Assembly (NCBI RefSeq): GCF_001458595.1
Contig: NZ_LN890328.1
Coordinates: 724,498-788,497, forward strand
DNA length: 64,000 bases
Reading direction: 5' to 3'
Source of the DNA: Clostridium neonatale
Lineage (GTDB): Bacteria; Bacillota; Clostridia; Clostridiales; Clostridiaceae
Shown here: positions 27,328-36,706 of the stretch, one piece after another
Numbering within the stretch: the stretch's first letter is position 1
Layout of the letters: every line of letters starts with the position of its first letter
Position numbers and translations under genes: made by a program
Notes under the pieces: generated by a model
Seen by the model: the letters and a program-made list of their open reading frames with translations, nothing else
The model's database searches: none
What the model was told of the DNA's origin: nothing

Positions 27328-28372
27328 TAAAGCTTTGATGTATCAGTGGTTTAATTCTACCAAGATAGCTATATTAATTGGAATATTAACGTGGGGATTT
27401 CTTTCAAATGAATTAATAAACTCTGGGATTTCTGATGTAAAGAGCATGATAGCATATAATGCTACAAATAGTTTTTACACATTTAGGATAGAACAGTATT
27501 TCCCACTGGGAGTAATATTTATAGCAATATATTTTATTGGACATGGTATAAATAAAAGAAATAATGATATGTTTTTATATAATGGACCATATACTAAAAA
27601 GCAATTAAGGATTAATCATCTTATATGTTTACTAATAACATTAATTTTATTTATAATGACATATGTCTATATAGCAATAATGGCTTATATAAGAAATATA
27701 GAATTAATGAGTATAGTTGATGGTTATTTTAATGTTATGGCATTTGAATTTCTAAAAGTTATTATATTAGGGACTATAGGAATATTATTTTTAATTATAT
27801 GTGATTTATTATTTTCTAATATTGCAGCTTCAATTATAGGAATAGTATTTGTGTTGCCTATATCATGTATTGCTATAATAAATAAAATAAGCTTTATTAT
27901 TAGTTATTTTGGGGTAAGAAAGGAGATTAGCATTATGGGAATAATAGATAGAAGTATTTATGGTAATGGATCATATATTTTGGCAAATCCTATTCTTAGA
28001 AGCATCTCTATTAGGAATATAAATTTAAAATATTTGTGTGTGGAAATTTTAACAATGTTAATTGTAATAGGGATAATGTTAATTATATTTAATATAAGCA
28101 GCAAAAATTATAAGCTAGAAAATAGTACAAAATTATTTACATCAAAAAAAGCAGAAAAATTTATTCTTATAATGCTATCAATTAGTGTGGGAATAGTTTT
28201 AGAGAGCTTAATAGCTAATTCAATTTTAAACAATATTTTATATATAAGAAATAATGGAATCTTATTTGGAAAAGATCTGATTTTTACTATGGGTGCAGAA
28301 ATTATAACTATAGGAATATTAACGTTTATAATACTTCACATATGTAAAAGAGTTGTTAAGAAAATTTCTTAG
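27311..28372 (+). CDS. ABC-2 type transporter permease
   Basis: The 353-aa protein has two sets of hydrophobic segments (about 8 to 10 in total) separated by a polar region near residue 200. It follows its ATPase with a 17-bp overlap and an AAGGAGGAG site. The substrate is unknown; the YtrA-like regulator points to envelope-active compounds by analogy only. Confidence 0.8.
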   Translation: MKKYFNKALMYQWFNSTKIAILIGILTWGFLSNELINSGISDVKSMIAYNATNSFYTFRIEQYFPLGVIFIAIYFIGHGINKRNNDMFLYNGPYTKKQLRINHLICLLITLILFIMTYVYIAIMAYIRNIELMSIVDGYFNVMAFEFLKVIILGTIGILFLIICDLLFSNIAASIIGIVFVLPISCIAIINKISFIISYFGVRKEISIMGIIDRSIYGNGSYILANPILRSISIRNINLKYLCVEILTMLIVIGIMLIIFNISSKNYKLENSTKLFTSKKAEKFILIMLSISVGIVLESLIANSILNNILYIRNNGILFGKDLIFTMGAEIITIGILTFIILHICKRVVKKIS

Positions 28373-28453
28373 AATTTTAATATAGAAAATTTAGTCAGTA
28401 TATAGATTAATAGACATACAAAGAAATATATTGTATAATTTGTGATATGAGAA

Positions 28454-28493
28454 ATGAATGGACTTTCTTTTTTAAGATGTCTGTTCATTTTTT
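28454..28493 (+). terminator. Terminator of the GntR/ABC operon
   Basis: ATGAATGGAC pairs with GTCTGTTCAT (two G-U pairs), followed by six T residues. Confidence 0.75.
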
Positions 28494-28500
28494 ATATTAA

Positions 28501-28542
28501 AGTTGTATAGGCAGTTACTGTACTTGGTGGACAACTACAGTA
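28501..28542 (+). other. Possible pseudoknot leader before the ECF-type gene
   Basis: AGTTGT (28501-28506) can pair with ACAACT (28531-28536), and TACTGTA (28516-28522) with TACAGTA (28536-28542). The two stems interleave, as in an H-type pseudoknot. It lies about 90 bases before the membrane-protein start. I cannot match it to a riboswitch class I know. Confidence 0.3.
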
Positions 28543-28633
28543 TTTATTGTAAGTTACTCCAATTGACTCGTATATACTATGAAGATATATAATGAAAATG
28601 AACAATAATTTGGGGATGGAGGAAAGGATTTTA

Positions 28634-29161
28634 ATGAAAGAGATACCGGCTGAAAGAATAATATTTAATATAGTACTTATAGTTTTTGGCATTGTATTGT
28701 CAATGATGATCAATGTGTTTAAAGGATTATATGGTATTATATTACCGATACATATACCAGTAATAATAGCAGGATTATTATTAGGACCAATCAGTGGAAT
28801 TAGTGTTGCAGTTTTTACACCTATTTTAAGTAATATATTTTGTGGGTTTCCACATATTGAGGAATTATTTTTCATTATTTTTGAATTATTTTGTTATGGA
28901 TGTATTGCTGGCTTTTTGAAAAATAAAAATATAAATACATATATTATTTTAATAATTTTATTCATATTAGCGAGAGTAATTTATTTTGGTGGGATGTGGT
29001 TTTTAGGGAATATTATAAATGTAGGTGATATTTCAATAAAAAGTATAATTAAAATAATAATAGAACAGATTCCAGGAATGATTCTACAAATTATAGTAAT
29101 TCCTCCATTGCTAAAAAAGGTGAAGAGTGGTTTAGAAGAACTATATGGAGTTATCAGTTAA
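28634..29161 (+). CDS. ECF-transporter S-component-like membrane protein
   Basis: The 175-aa protein has about five or six membrane segments, and IPVIIAGLLLGPISGISVA resembles the loop of vitamin-uptake S components that bind a shared ECF energy module. No ATPase or T component is adjacent, which is normal for group II systems. The ligand cannot be told. The ATG at 28634 has AGGAAAGGA upstream; a further start at 28592 is possible. Confidence 0.68.
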   Translation: MKEIPAERIIFNIVLIVFGIVLSMMINVFKGLYGIILPIHIPVIIAGLLLGPISGISVAVFTPILSNIFCGFPHIEELFFIIFELFCYGCIAGFLKNKNINTYIILIILFILARVIYFGGMWFLGNIINVGDISIKSIIKIIIEQIPGMILQIIVIPPLLKKVKSGLEELYGVIS

Positions 29162-29267
29162 TTTTTAAATAATATTATCCTATTCTATTTTATTTAAAAT
29201 CACAATGAACAATTATCATTAGATTTGAATAAAATATATTAAACTAAAGAATAGGAGATGGTGAACA

Positions 29268-29549
29268 ATGTCAAAGAGATCTAAAGATTGTTGTTGCTGC
29301 TGTAATAAATGTACTAGCTGTTGTTGTCAGCCTTCATGTTGCTGCAGTAATAATTGTTGCAGTAATAATTGCGGCTGTGGTAATAATGGTGGATTTGGTA
29401 ACAATTTTGGCTGTGGAAATGGATTCGGCGGCGGACTTGGCTTCGGCGGAGGATGGTGGATTTGGATTTTATTAATCTTCTTCCTTGGCTTCGGTGGAGG
29501 CTGTGGCGGATTTGGTGGATTTGGAGGCTGTCCTGGAGTATTCTTCTAG
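29268..29549 (+). CDS. Small Cys/Gly-rich protein with a hydrophobic segment
   Basis: The 93-aa product has 19 cysteines, 16 of them in the first 43 residues in runs such as CCCCC and CCC, then a glycine-rich half with a hydrophobic stretch GWWIWILLIFFLGFGGG. A good ribosome site (AGGAGATGG) precedes the ATG. Codon use shifts toward GGC/TGC compared with neighbours. Glycine-rich small proteins with one hydrophobic core occur in spores (YjcZ type), and Cys-rich ones in coats or metal binding; either is only a guess. Confidence 0.7.
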   Translation: MSKRSKDCCCCCNKCTSCCCQPSCCCSNNCCSNNCGCGNNGGFGNNFGCGNGFGGGLGFGGGWWIWILLIFFLGFGGGCGGFGGFGGCPGVFF

Positions 29550-29606
29550 TAAAACCAATAAATCTTACTGTAAAACAATAATTTAGACTAATTTTGTTTA
29601 AAGATG

Positions 29607-29640
29607 ATAGAGGCGCTTAATAGAGCGTCTCTATTAATTT
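29607..29640 (+). terminator. Hairpin after the Cys/Gly-rich gene
   Basis: ATAGAGGCGCT and AGCGTCTCTAT form an 11-bp stem (one G-U) with a 6-nt loop; the T tail is weak (TAATTTATG). Confidence 0.65.
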
Positions 29641-29757
29641 ATGTCGAATATTATTTAAAGATATGTCATTGATTAATATTGATTGTTTAAGTATAATCAA
29701 AAATGGCTATATTAGAGTGTAATAACACAAATGTGTTTTAAATGGAGTGATAAAGTA

Positions 29758-30474
29758 ATGGAAGAAAGACTACAGAAATATATGGCAAGTTGTGGAGTAG
29801 CATCAAGAAGAAAGTGTGAAGAATTAATACTTGCTGGAAAAGTAAAAGTTAATGGAATTTTAGTAAATGAATTAGGAACAAAAGTTAATCCAGAAAAAGA
29901 TGTTATTGAATATTATGGAAAAATAATAAGCAAAGAAGAAAAGAAAGTATATATAATGCTAAATAAACCAGAAGGATATATATGTTCTGTTAAGGATGAA
30001 AAGGATAGAAAAACAGTGCTAGATTTAGTTAAAGTTAAAGAAAGAGTATATCCAATAGGAAGACTTGACTATGATAGTTCTGGATTGATTCTCTTAACTA
30101 ATGATGGGGAAGTGTATAATAAGATAATACACCCAAGAAAAGAAATAATAAAAAAATATATTGTTATAGTCAAGAACAAAATTAATGAAAAAGATGTAAG
30201 AGCATTTAAAGAAGGAATTGATATTGGTGGATATATAACAGCACCAGCAACCCTTAAAACTATAAGCTATGACGAAGAAAAGAATATATCTACTATTGAG
30301 GTAAGTATACATGAAGGTAAGAATAGGCAAATAAGAAGAATGTGTTCAGCATTAAATCATGATGTATTATCTCTAAAAAGAGTATCTATTGGAGAAATAA
30401 AGCTTGCTTATTTAAAAAGAGGAGAATATAGGGAATTAACTGATGAAGAAATTGAATATATAAATTCCTTATAA
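29758..30474 (+). CDS. rluB: Ribosomal large-subunit pseudouridine synthase (RluB family)
   Basis: The 238-aa enzyme has an N-terminal S4 RNA-binding domain (residues 1-60) and the RsuA/RluB catalytic domain with GRLDYDSSGLILLTNDG, whose Asp is the catalytic residue, and GKNRQIRRMCSAL. It makes pseudouridine in 23S rRNA (around U2605, E. coli numbering) if a true RluB. The ATG at 29758 follows GGAGTG; an in-frame start at 29731 is less likely. In Bacillus the gene lies near scpAB; here it is about 16 kb away. Confidence 0.9.
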   Translation: MEERLQKYMASCGVASRRKCEELILAGKVKVNGILVNELGTKVNPEKDVIEYYGKIISKEEKKVYIMLNKPEGYICSVKDEKDRKTVLDLVKVKERVYPIGRLDYDSSGLILLTNDGEVYNKIIHPRKEIIKKYIVIVKNKINEKDVRAFKEGIDIGGYITAPATLKTISYDEEKNISTIEVSIHEGKNRQIRRMCSALNHDVLSLKRVSIGEIKLAYLKRGEYRELTDEEIEYINSL

Positions 30475-30668
30475 CCATATAAATTATTTCTTAATTTAAA
30501 AAGTTAGTAAGTTTTTATTAAAATTTCTTAAAGATGAATGGATTAAGTTATAATCCTGCAAAGTTTTAATATTATATTTAAAAAATAAGTTATTAGATTG
30601 AATATTTTAATAAATGATGATAGAATTAAGATAATATAATTCAATTTTAAAAAACAGGAAGGCTAAAA

Positions 30669-31565
30669 ATGGATGAATTAAATAATGAAAATAGCAAAGA
30701 TTTAATGAGATTAATTCAGGGGAAATTTATACGCTTAAGTAAAGGGCAGAAGCTTATAGCAGAATACATATTAAAAAACTATGATAAAGCAGCTTTTATG
30801 ACAGCAGCAAAACTTGGAGTGTCAGTTGGAGTGTCAGAATCTACTGTTGTAAGATTTGCTAATGAGCTTGGATTTTCAGGGTATCCAAAGCTTCAAAAAG
30901 CGCTTCAGGAGTTAATAAAAAACAAACTTACTACAGTTCAGAGATTAGAGCTTAGAAATGATTATTTTTCTGATGGTGATGCTTTAAAGGGAGTTCTTAA
31001 AGCTGATATGGAAAATATAAGAGCAACATTAGAAAAAATAAATGAGAATGTTTTTGAGGATGTTGTAAAGAGTATATTTGAGGCAAAAAGAATATATATA
31101 ATAGGTCTTAGAAGTTCAACTGCATTATCAGAATTTTTAGGATTTTACTTAAATATAATTCTTCAAAATGTAAAAGTAGTAAGCTATGGAATTTCAGATG
31201 TATTTGAACAAATGATAAATGTTTCAGAAGGAGATTTGGTAATAGGAATAGGCTTCCCAAGATATGCAGCAAAAACTATAGATGCATTAGCATTTTCTCA
31301 AGACAGAGGTGCTAAAGTAGTGGCTCTTACTGATAGTTTACTATCACCACTTGCAACTAAAGCAGATTATACATTGATAGCTCAAAGTAATATGGCATCA
31401 TTTGTTGATTCACTAGTGGCTCCTTTATCAGTTATAAATGCTTTAATAATTGCTGTTGGAATGAGAGAAAAAGAGAATATATCTAATGTATTTGCTGGAT
31501 TAGAAGAAATATGGCAAAATTATAATGTATATTCGTATAACAATAGAAATGTTGCAGACGACTAA
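30669..31565 (+). CDS. RpiR/MurR-family transcriptional regulator
   Basis: The 298-aa protein has an N-terminal HTH_6 domain (residues about 12-90, with GVSESTVVRFANELGFSGYPKLQ) and a C-terminal SIS sugar-phosphate-binding domain (about 135-265, IYIIGLRSSTALSEF). Such proteins sense phosphosugars. The second half is often acidic in this family, as here. No sugar-metabolism gene is adjacent, so its target is not evident. Ribosome site AGGAAGG. Confidence 0.88.
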   Translation: MDELNNENSKDLMRLIQGKFIRLSKGQKLIAEYILKNYDKAAFMTAAKLGVSVGVSESTVVRFANELGFSGYPKLQKALQELIKNKLTTVQRLELRNDYFSDGDALKGVLKADMENIRATLEKINENVFEDVVKSIFEAKRIYIIGLRSSTALSEFLGFYLNIILQNVKVVSYGISDVFEQMINVSEGDLVIGIGFPRYAAKTIDALAFSQDRGAKVVALTDSLLSPLATKADYTLIAQSNMASFVDSLVAPLSVINALIIAVGMREKENISNVFAGLEEIWQNYNVYSYNNRNVADD

Positions 31566-31571
31566 TGTAGA

Positions 31572-31598
31572 AGCAGTGCTTAATGCACTGCTATTTTA
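31572..31598 (+). terminator. Terminator after the RpiR gene
   Basis: AGCAGTGC and GCACTGCT form an 8-bp stem with a five-base loop, followed by ATTTTAAT. Confidence 0.8.
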
Positions 31599-31624
31599 AT
31601 ATATTAGGTTGATATTAAAGGTAG

Positions 31625-32956
31625 GTGGAACGTTTGGATATAAAAATACAAAAGGATGTTAAATATATATTAAACCGATTAATAAAAAATAATTTTGAGG
31701 CCTATATTGTAGGTGGCTGTGTAAGAGATATTATTTTAAATAAAGAGCCAAAAGATTATGATATAACAACAAGTGCAAAGCCGGAAGAAGTTATTAAGTT
31801 GTTTGATAAGGTTATTTTAACAGGTATTAAACATGGGACAGTGACAGTAGTTTTAAATAATGAAAATTATGAAGTAACAACTTTTAGAATAGACGGTGAA
31901 TATAAAGATCAAAGGCATCCAAAGGAAGTGAAATTTGTAACGAGCTTAAGAGAAGATTTGAGCAGAAGAGATTTCACAGTAAATGCTATGGCATACAATG
32001 ATATAGATGGATTCAAAGATTATTTTAATGGTTTAAATGATCTAAAAAATAAAATAATAAAAACAGTTGGTAATCCAGAAAAACGGTTTTTAGAAGATGC
32101 ATTAAGAATGCTAAGAGCAATACGTTTTTCTGCACAACTAAATTTTGAAATTGAAGAAGAGACTTTAAATGCTATAAAAAAGCTAAAAGACAATATTATA
32201 AAGATATCAAAAGAGAGAATTAGAGAAGAATTCAATAAAATAATTATTTATAATCCAAGAAAAATTGATCTTTTAAGAGAATGTGGACTTTTGGAATTTA
32301 TAATAAAAGAAATGAGAAAGGCATATGGCTTTAATCAAAATAATATGTATCATGTTTATGATTTATATATGCATACAATTATTTGTATGGAAAATATCGA
32401 TGCTAAATTACATTTAAGACTTGCTATGTTGTTGCATGATTTGGGAAAATTAGAAACAAAAACTACAGATGAAAATGGAATTTCACATTTTTATGGGCAT
32501 GTGGAATGTTCGATAGAAATTGCAAAGAAAGTACTTAAAGGATTGAAGTATGATAATGTGACTATAGAAAATGTTCTGATTTTAATAAAATATCACGATT
32601 ATCCTTTAAATGATAAGATAACAGTAAAACGTCTTCTTAATAAAATCGGAGAAGAACTTTTATATGATCTGCTAAAAGTTAAAAAAGCAGATATTTTAGG
32701 TAAGAATTCATTATATAAAGAGACTCAATTAAAAAATTTATTAGACATAGAAAAATGCTTAAATAATATAATTGAAAATAAAGAATGCTTTAATATTAAA
32801 CAATTAAAAATAAGTGGGAATGAATTAATAAAAGTTGGTTTAAAAGGAAAAGAAATTGGAGAAATGCTCAATTATCTTCTTGATATGGTTATGGAAGATA
32901 AAGCAATTAATAATACAGAAGAACTCATAAAATTTGCAAAAGAAAAAATTAATTAG
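31625..32956 (+). CDS. cca: CCA-adding tRNA nucleotidyltransferase with HD domain
   Basis: The 443-aa enzyme adds or repairs the 3'-CCA of tRNA. The class II head contains GGCVRD, PKDYDITTSAKPEEV and RRDFTVNAMAYND; a tRNA-binding neck follows, and an HD domain (LAMLLHDLGKLETK, with HFYGHVECS and KYHDYPL) lies in the C-terminal half. Start: GTG at 31625 is used; a TTG at 31634 has AGGTGG 5 bp upstream and is also plausible. Length is typical for Clostridium. Confidence 0.92.
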   Translation: MERLDIKIQKDVKYILNRLIKNNFEAYIVGGCVRDIILNKEPKDYDITTSAKPEEVIKLFDKVILTGIKHGTVTVVLNNENYEVTTFRIDGEYKDQRHPKEVKFVTSLREDLSRRDFTVNAMAYNDIDGFKDYFNGLNDLKNKIIKTVGNPEKRFLEDALRMLRAIRFSAQLNFEIEEETLNAIKKLKDNIIKISKERIREEFNKIIIYNPRKIDLLRECGLLEFIIKEMRKAYGFNQNNMYHVYDLYMHTIICMENIDAKLHLRLAMLLHDLGKLETKTTDENGISHFYGHVECSIEIAKKVLKGLKYDNVTIENVLILIKYHDYPLNDKITVKRLLNKIGEELLYDLLKVKKADILGKNSLYKETQLKNLLDIEKCLNNIIENKECFNIKQLKISGNELIKVGLKGKEIGEMLNYLLDMVMEDKAINNTEELIKFAKEKIN

Positions 32957-32974
32957 TTCATAATATAGAAATAT

Positions 32975-33018
32975 CCAAGGTGCTTTTTGTATATAAAAGT
33001 ACCTTGGTCTATTTTTTT
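32975..33018 (+). terminator. Terminator after cca
   Basis: CCAAGGTGCTTTT and AAAAGTACCTTGG pair (one G-U) and are followed by TCTATTTTTTT. Confidence 0.85.
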
Positions 33019-33040
33019 AAGCTTTATTATATGTATAATT

Positions 33041-33184
33041 CTAAAAATGAGGATCTATTTCGTTTCTTTGAATTCTTTTTAAATCTTTTAGTCTTAAATG
33101 TGTTTTTTCCATTATAGTATCAAAAGATTCACCATCTATAATCATTTGTTTTGCTTGCTCATGAAGATTTTTCTCATCTTTCAT
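33041..33184 (-). CDS. Small 47-aa protein, unknown function
   Basis: A complete reading frame on the reverse strand begins at 33184 with an ideal AAGGAGG site 8 bp upstream and ends with TAG at 33041. The product is charged and mostly helical in appearance: AKQMIIDGESFDTIMEKTHL and RLKDLKRIQRNEIDPHF look like two or three short helices, similar in pattern to small helix-turn-helix units. It lies between cca and the PBP gene on the opposite strand. The ribosome site is the main support. Confidence 0.6.
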   Translation of the reverse strand: MKDEKNLHEQAKQMIIDGESFDTIMEKTHLRLKDLKRIQRNEIDPHF

Positions 33185-33323
33185 AATTTGAACCTCCTTA
33201 TAAATAATAATCATTATTTAGTTTATGAGGCTGACAATATTATATTCATAAAATCTTATATTGTTTAATAAAAAAATAAAATGTATAATTAATGTAAATA
33301 TATGGAAAAGAAGAGGACGATTG

Positions 33324-35363
33324 ATGAGAAAATCTAAAAAATTAATAACAATAATAGCTACAGGTATTATTTTATTTATATGGATAGTTTTAATAAGTAG
33401 ATATGTTTATACTGAAAACAACAAACCAAAGGAAACATTATTAAATTATATAGAATGTTTAAATAATAAAGAATATGAGAATATGTACAATATGATATCA
33501 GTTCAAAGTAAAGCTGAATTTGATAAAGAGACATTCATTTCAAGAAATAAAAATATTTATGAAGGCATTCATGCAAAAGATATTAAGATAAATATTGAAG
33601 AGATAATTAAAAAAAATGATATGGTAACTATAAAGTATGAAAATATAATGGATACAATATGTGGAAAAATGAAGTTTGAAAATAGTGTAGAGTTAAATAA
33701 AGAATATGATAAAGGCTATGTGATAAATTGGAATTCTAATTGCATTTTCCCAGAATTGAATGATTCCGATAAATTAATGGTGGATACTCTTAGAGCAAAA
33801 AGAGGAGATATTTTAGATAGAAATAATGAAAAATTAGCTACAGATGGATATATACTTAATGTAGGAATTGTGCCTGGAGAAATTAAAAAAAATAATAAAA
33901 ATTCAATAAATGAAATTGCAAGTATATTAGAAATGGATCATGATTATATACAAAATAAACTTAATCAGTCATATGTAAAGGATGATATGTTTATACCAGT
34001 TAAACTAATCAGTAAAGATGATAAAAGAGCTCAATTATTATCAAAAATAAAAGGAGTTATGATCAAAGAAGAAGAGGGAAGAATATATCCATATGGAATG
34101 AAATGTGCTCATTTAACAGGATATGTTCAAAACATAAGCAGTGAAGAATTAGAAAATAACAACGATAATGGGTATGATTCAAATTCGGAGATAGGAAAAA
34201 GTGGACTTGAAAAAATATATGAAGAAAAACTTCATGGGATTAATGGATATGATATATATATAGAAACAAAGGATCATATAAAGAAGAAATCTCTATCATA
34301 TACGCCACAAATTAATGGAAAAGATTTAAAACTAACTATTGATATTAAATTACAAGAAACTATGTATGAAGAACTTATACAAGATAATGGAGCATCAGTT
34401 ATATTAAATCCAGCTAATGGAGAGGTTTTAGCACTGGTAAGTACTCCAAGTTATGATCCAAATGATTTTATATTAGGTTTATCTAAGGAAAAATGGGATA
34501 CTATAAATTCGGATAAAAATAAACCATTATTTAATAGATTTCAAGCTACATTTGCGCCAGGATCATGCTTTAAACCATTTACTGCGCTTATAGGTTTAGA
34601 TACTAAAAAACTAGATTCAAATAAAGATAGAAGTATCAAGGGAATATCATGGCAAAAAGATAGTAGTTGGGGAAATTATTATATAACAAGAGTAAAGGAA
34701 TATGAGGGAAAAAATAATCTTTTAAATGCACTTATATATTCTGATAATATATATTTTGGACAAATTGCGTTAGAAATAGGAAAAGATGATTTTAAGAAAA
34801 GATTAAATGAATTTGGAATAGGAGAAAAAATAAAATTTGAATATCCATTATTTAATTCACAAATATCATCAAATAATGAATTTAATACAGAAGTCCAATT
34901 AGCTGATAGTGGATATGGTCAGGGAGAAATATTAATGAATCCTGTACAACTTGCTTCAATGTATACCTTATTCTACAATGATGGAAATATATTAAATCCA
35001 TGTTTAATTTATAATGACAATAATAAAGGAGCAATATGGAAAAAGAATGTTACTTCAAAAGAAAATGCACATATGGTATTAAATGATTTAGTTCAAGTTG
35101 TTGAAAATATAAATGGGACAGGACATGAAGTATACACAAAAGGTAAAAAAATAGCAGGCAAGACAGGAACAGCAGAAATAAAAAATTCTCAAAAGGATAA
35201 TATGGGAACAGAATTAGGGTGGTTTATAGGTATGACAGTTAATGACGATAAAAATAACAATATAATAGTATTAACTATGATTGAAGATGTTAAAGAAAAG
35301 GGATCAAGTCATTATGTTGTCCCGAAGGCTCGAAAAGTTCTTAATATGGTAGAAAATAATTAA
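33324..35363 (+). CDS. Class B penicillin-binding protein with MecA-like N-terminal domain
   Basis: The 679-aa transpeptidase has one membrane anchor (about 7-26), an NTF2-like MecA_N domain (about 35-145), a dimerisation domain starting at LRAKRGDILDRN, and the transpeptidase domain with S414-C-F-K417, S473-D-N475 and K613-T-G615. This layout is that of low-affinity PBPs such as PBP2a, PBP5fm and Bacillus Pbp3, which cross-link peptidoglycan and tolerate beta-lactams. Resistance is not shown by sequence. The start at 33324 has GAGGA upstream; an in-frame ATG at 33261 would put 21 extra residues before the anchor. Confidence 0.92.
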   Translation: MRKSKKLITIIATGIILFIWIVLISRYVYTENNKPKETLLNYIECLNNKEYENMYNMISVQSKAEFDKETFISRNKNIYEGIHAKDIKINIEEIIKKNDMVTIKYENIMDTICGKMKFENSVELNKEYDKGYVINWNSNCIFPELNDSDKLMVDTLRAKRGDILDRNNEKLATDGYILNVGIVPGEIKKNNKNSINEIASILEMDHDYIQNKLNQSYVKDDMFIPVKLISKDDKRAQLLSKIKGVMIKEEEGRIYPYGMKCAHLTGYVQNISSEELENNNDNGYDSNSEIGKSGLEKIYEEKLHGINGYDIYIETKDHIKKKSLSYTPQINGKDLKLTIDIKLQETMYEELIQDNGASVILNPANGEVLALVSTPSYDPNDFILGLSKEKWDTINSDKNKPLFNRFQATFAPGSCFKPFTALIGLDTKKLDSNKDRSIKGISWQKDSSWGNYYITRVKEYEGKNNLLNALIYSDNIYFGQIALEIGKDDFKKRLNEFGIGEKIKFEYPLFNSQISSNNEFNTEVQLADSGYGQGEILMNPVQLASMYTLFYNDGNILNPCLIYNDNNKGAIWKKNVTSKENAHMVLNDLVQVVENINGTGHEVYTKGKKIAGKTGTAEIKNSQKDNMGTELGWFIGMTVNDDKNNNIIVLTMIEDVKEKGSSHYVVPKARKVLNMVENN

Positions 35364-35446
35364 AAATAAAAAGTGTTTTGCATAAAGTAATTTATATTGT
35401 ATAATATTTATAGGATAATAGAAAATGAAGGGGAAATAGATAAAAA

Positions 35447-35716
35447 ATGGAAGAAGTCACTAATTATATGGAAAACTGGGTAAGAGATTGTATGGAAGAA
35501 CTTTTGAAAAAAGATAACGGCTGTAGATGTGAAAAGTGCAAAAGAGATATTTTTGCATTATCTTTAAATAATTTAAAGCCATATTATGTAGCTACTGAAA
35601 AAGGAAGAGTTATGGCGAAGCTAGCTAATTCTGAAAATCAGTTTGAAACTGATATAATAATTCAGGTAACAAAGGCGATCAATAAAGTTCGTGAAAACCC
35701 TAGTCATAATTTTTAG
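35447..35716 (+). CDS. comFB: ComFB-family protein
   Basis: The 89-aa protein shows the ComFB pattern: helical N-terminus (NYMENWVRDCMEELLKK), a cysteine cluster (CRCEKCKRDIFALSLN), and LKPYYVATEKGRVMAK. The family is named for a small gene in the Bacillus comF operon; some homologues bind c-di-nucleotides. No competence genes are adjacent. Ribosome site is GAAGGGGAAA. Confidence 0.85.
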   Translation: MEEVTNYMENWVRDCMEELLKKDNGCRCEKCKRDIFALSLNNLKPYYVATEKGRVMAKLANSENQFETDIIIQVTKAINKVRENPSHNF

Positions 35717-35831
35717 TAATCGAAAGCTAAACAATAAAATATCATTTGATTTTGATAATTTTAAAGGTAAAGAGATAGGAAAGATGTATGGTATTTTAAG
35801 AAATTGATTATTCTTTAATAAAGTAATTAAA

Positions 35832-35880
35832 GAATAAATAAGGGTATCGATAAGTATAAACGATATCCTTATTTATTTTG
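35832..35880. terminator. Bidirectional terminator between comFB and the NUDIX gene
   Basis: AATAAATAAGGGTATCG and CGATATCCTTATTTATT form a 17-bp stem (one G-U) with an 11-nt loop, between convergent genes. Confidence 0.82.
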
Positions 35881-35881
35881 A

Positions 35882-36439
35882 CTAAAAGAACTTAAGTTTT
35901 TCATTAAATTTGCAATAAAGCTTTACCATATCAGGCTCGTTAGAATACTCATGTATTTTATCTATTGGAATCCATTTAACACCGCTATTTTCATCAGCTT
36001 TTATGAATAATTCATCACGTTCATCAGCCTCAAGTAAATACGCTACAGATAAATGTAAATGAGCAGAAACATATTTATTATTTTTTATATGACCAATTAC
36101 TGGCAATACATCTAGAGAAAATATATTTTTAGAAAGTGGTTTTATATTTTGAATTCCTGTTTCCTCTTTTGCTTCTTTAATGGCAACATAAAGTAGATCA
36201 GAATCATTATCAGCGTGTCCACCAGTCCAAGACCATGTTTTATAAATATTATGATGCACCATAAGAACTTTGTTTTTAGATTCATTTATTATATATCCAG
36301 AGCTTGTTATATGTGCAAGTACATTTTCTCTGCTAAGCAAATTATCATAAATATCTAAACACTGCAATATAAGTCTTTTATCTGTTTCTTCTTGTTCGTT
36401 ATATGGAATGTAATTTTTTATATCATTTATCCATTGCAT
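35882..36439 (-). CDS. NUDIX hydrolase
   Basis: The 185-aa protein carries a Nudix box at GHADNDSDLLYVAIKEAKEE followed by TG. It deviates from the consensus: the usual Arg of REUxEE is Lys, and the first conserved Glu is replaced. The C-terminal half (SSGYIINESKNKVLMVHHN before the box, GVKWIPIDKIHEYS after) is standard. The substrate, a nucleoside diphosphate derivative, is unknown. Start at 36439 follows TTGGAGGAAAC; an in-frame ATG at 36490 is too far upstream of that site. Confidence 0.82.
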   Translation of the reverse strand: MQWINDIKNYIPYNEQEETDKRLILQCLDIYDNLLSRENVLAHITSSGYIINESKNKVLMVHHNIYKTWSWTGGHADNDSDLLYVAIKEAKEETGIQNIKPLSKNIFSLDVLPVIGHIKNNKYVSAHLHLSVAYLLEADERDELFIKADENSGVKWIPIDKIHEYSNEPDMVKLYCKFNEKLKFF

Positions 36440-36706
36440 ATTGTTTCCTCCAATTTTCATACTGTTAAGTAATGAAATATATTTTATCATATTTACAAGA
36501 AGAAGTATATTTTCTTATATGGATTAAAATAGTATGTTTTTTTATTTAATTTATCAATAATGTATAAACTTAACGAAAGTAATTAAATTATAAGGTATTA
36601 TTTTTAACTATATAAAATATTTTCCATTTAGTATAATATATTCATATAGAAAAAATACAATGATAACCTTAAGCAAATGAAAGAGAAAAGAAATAGGAGG
36701 AGCTTT

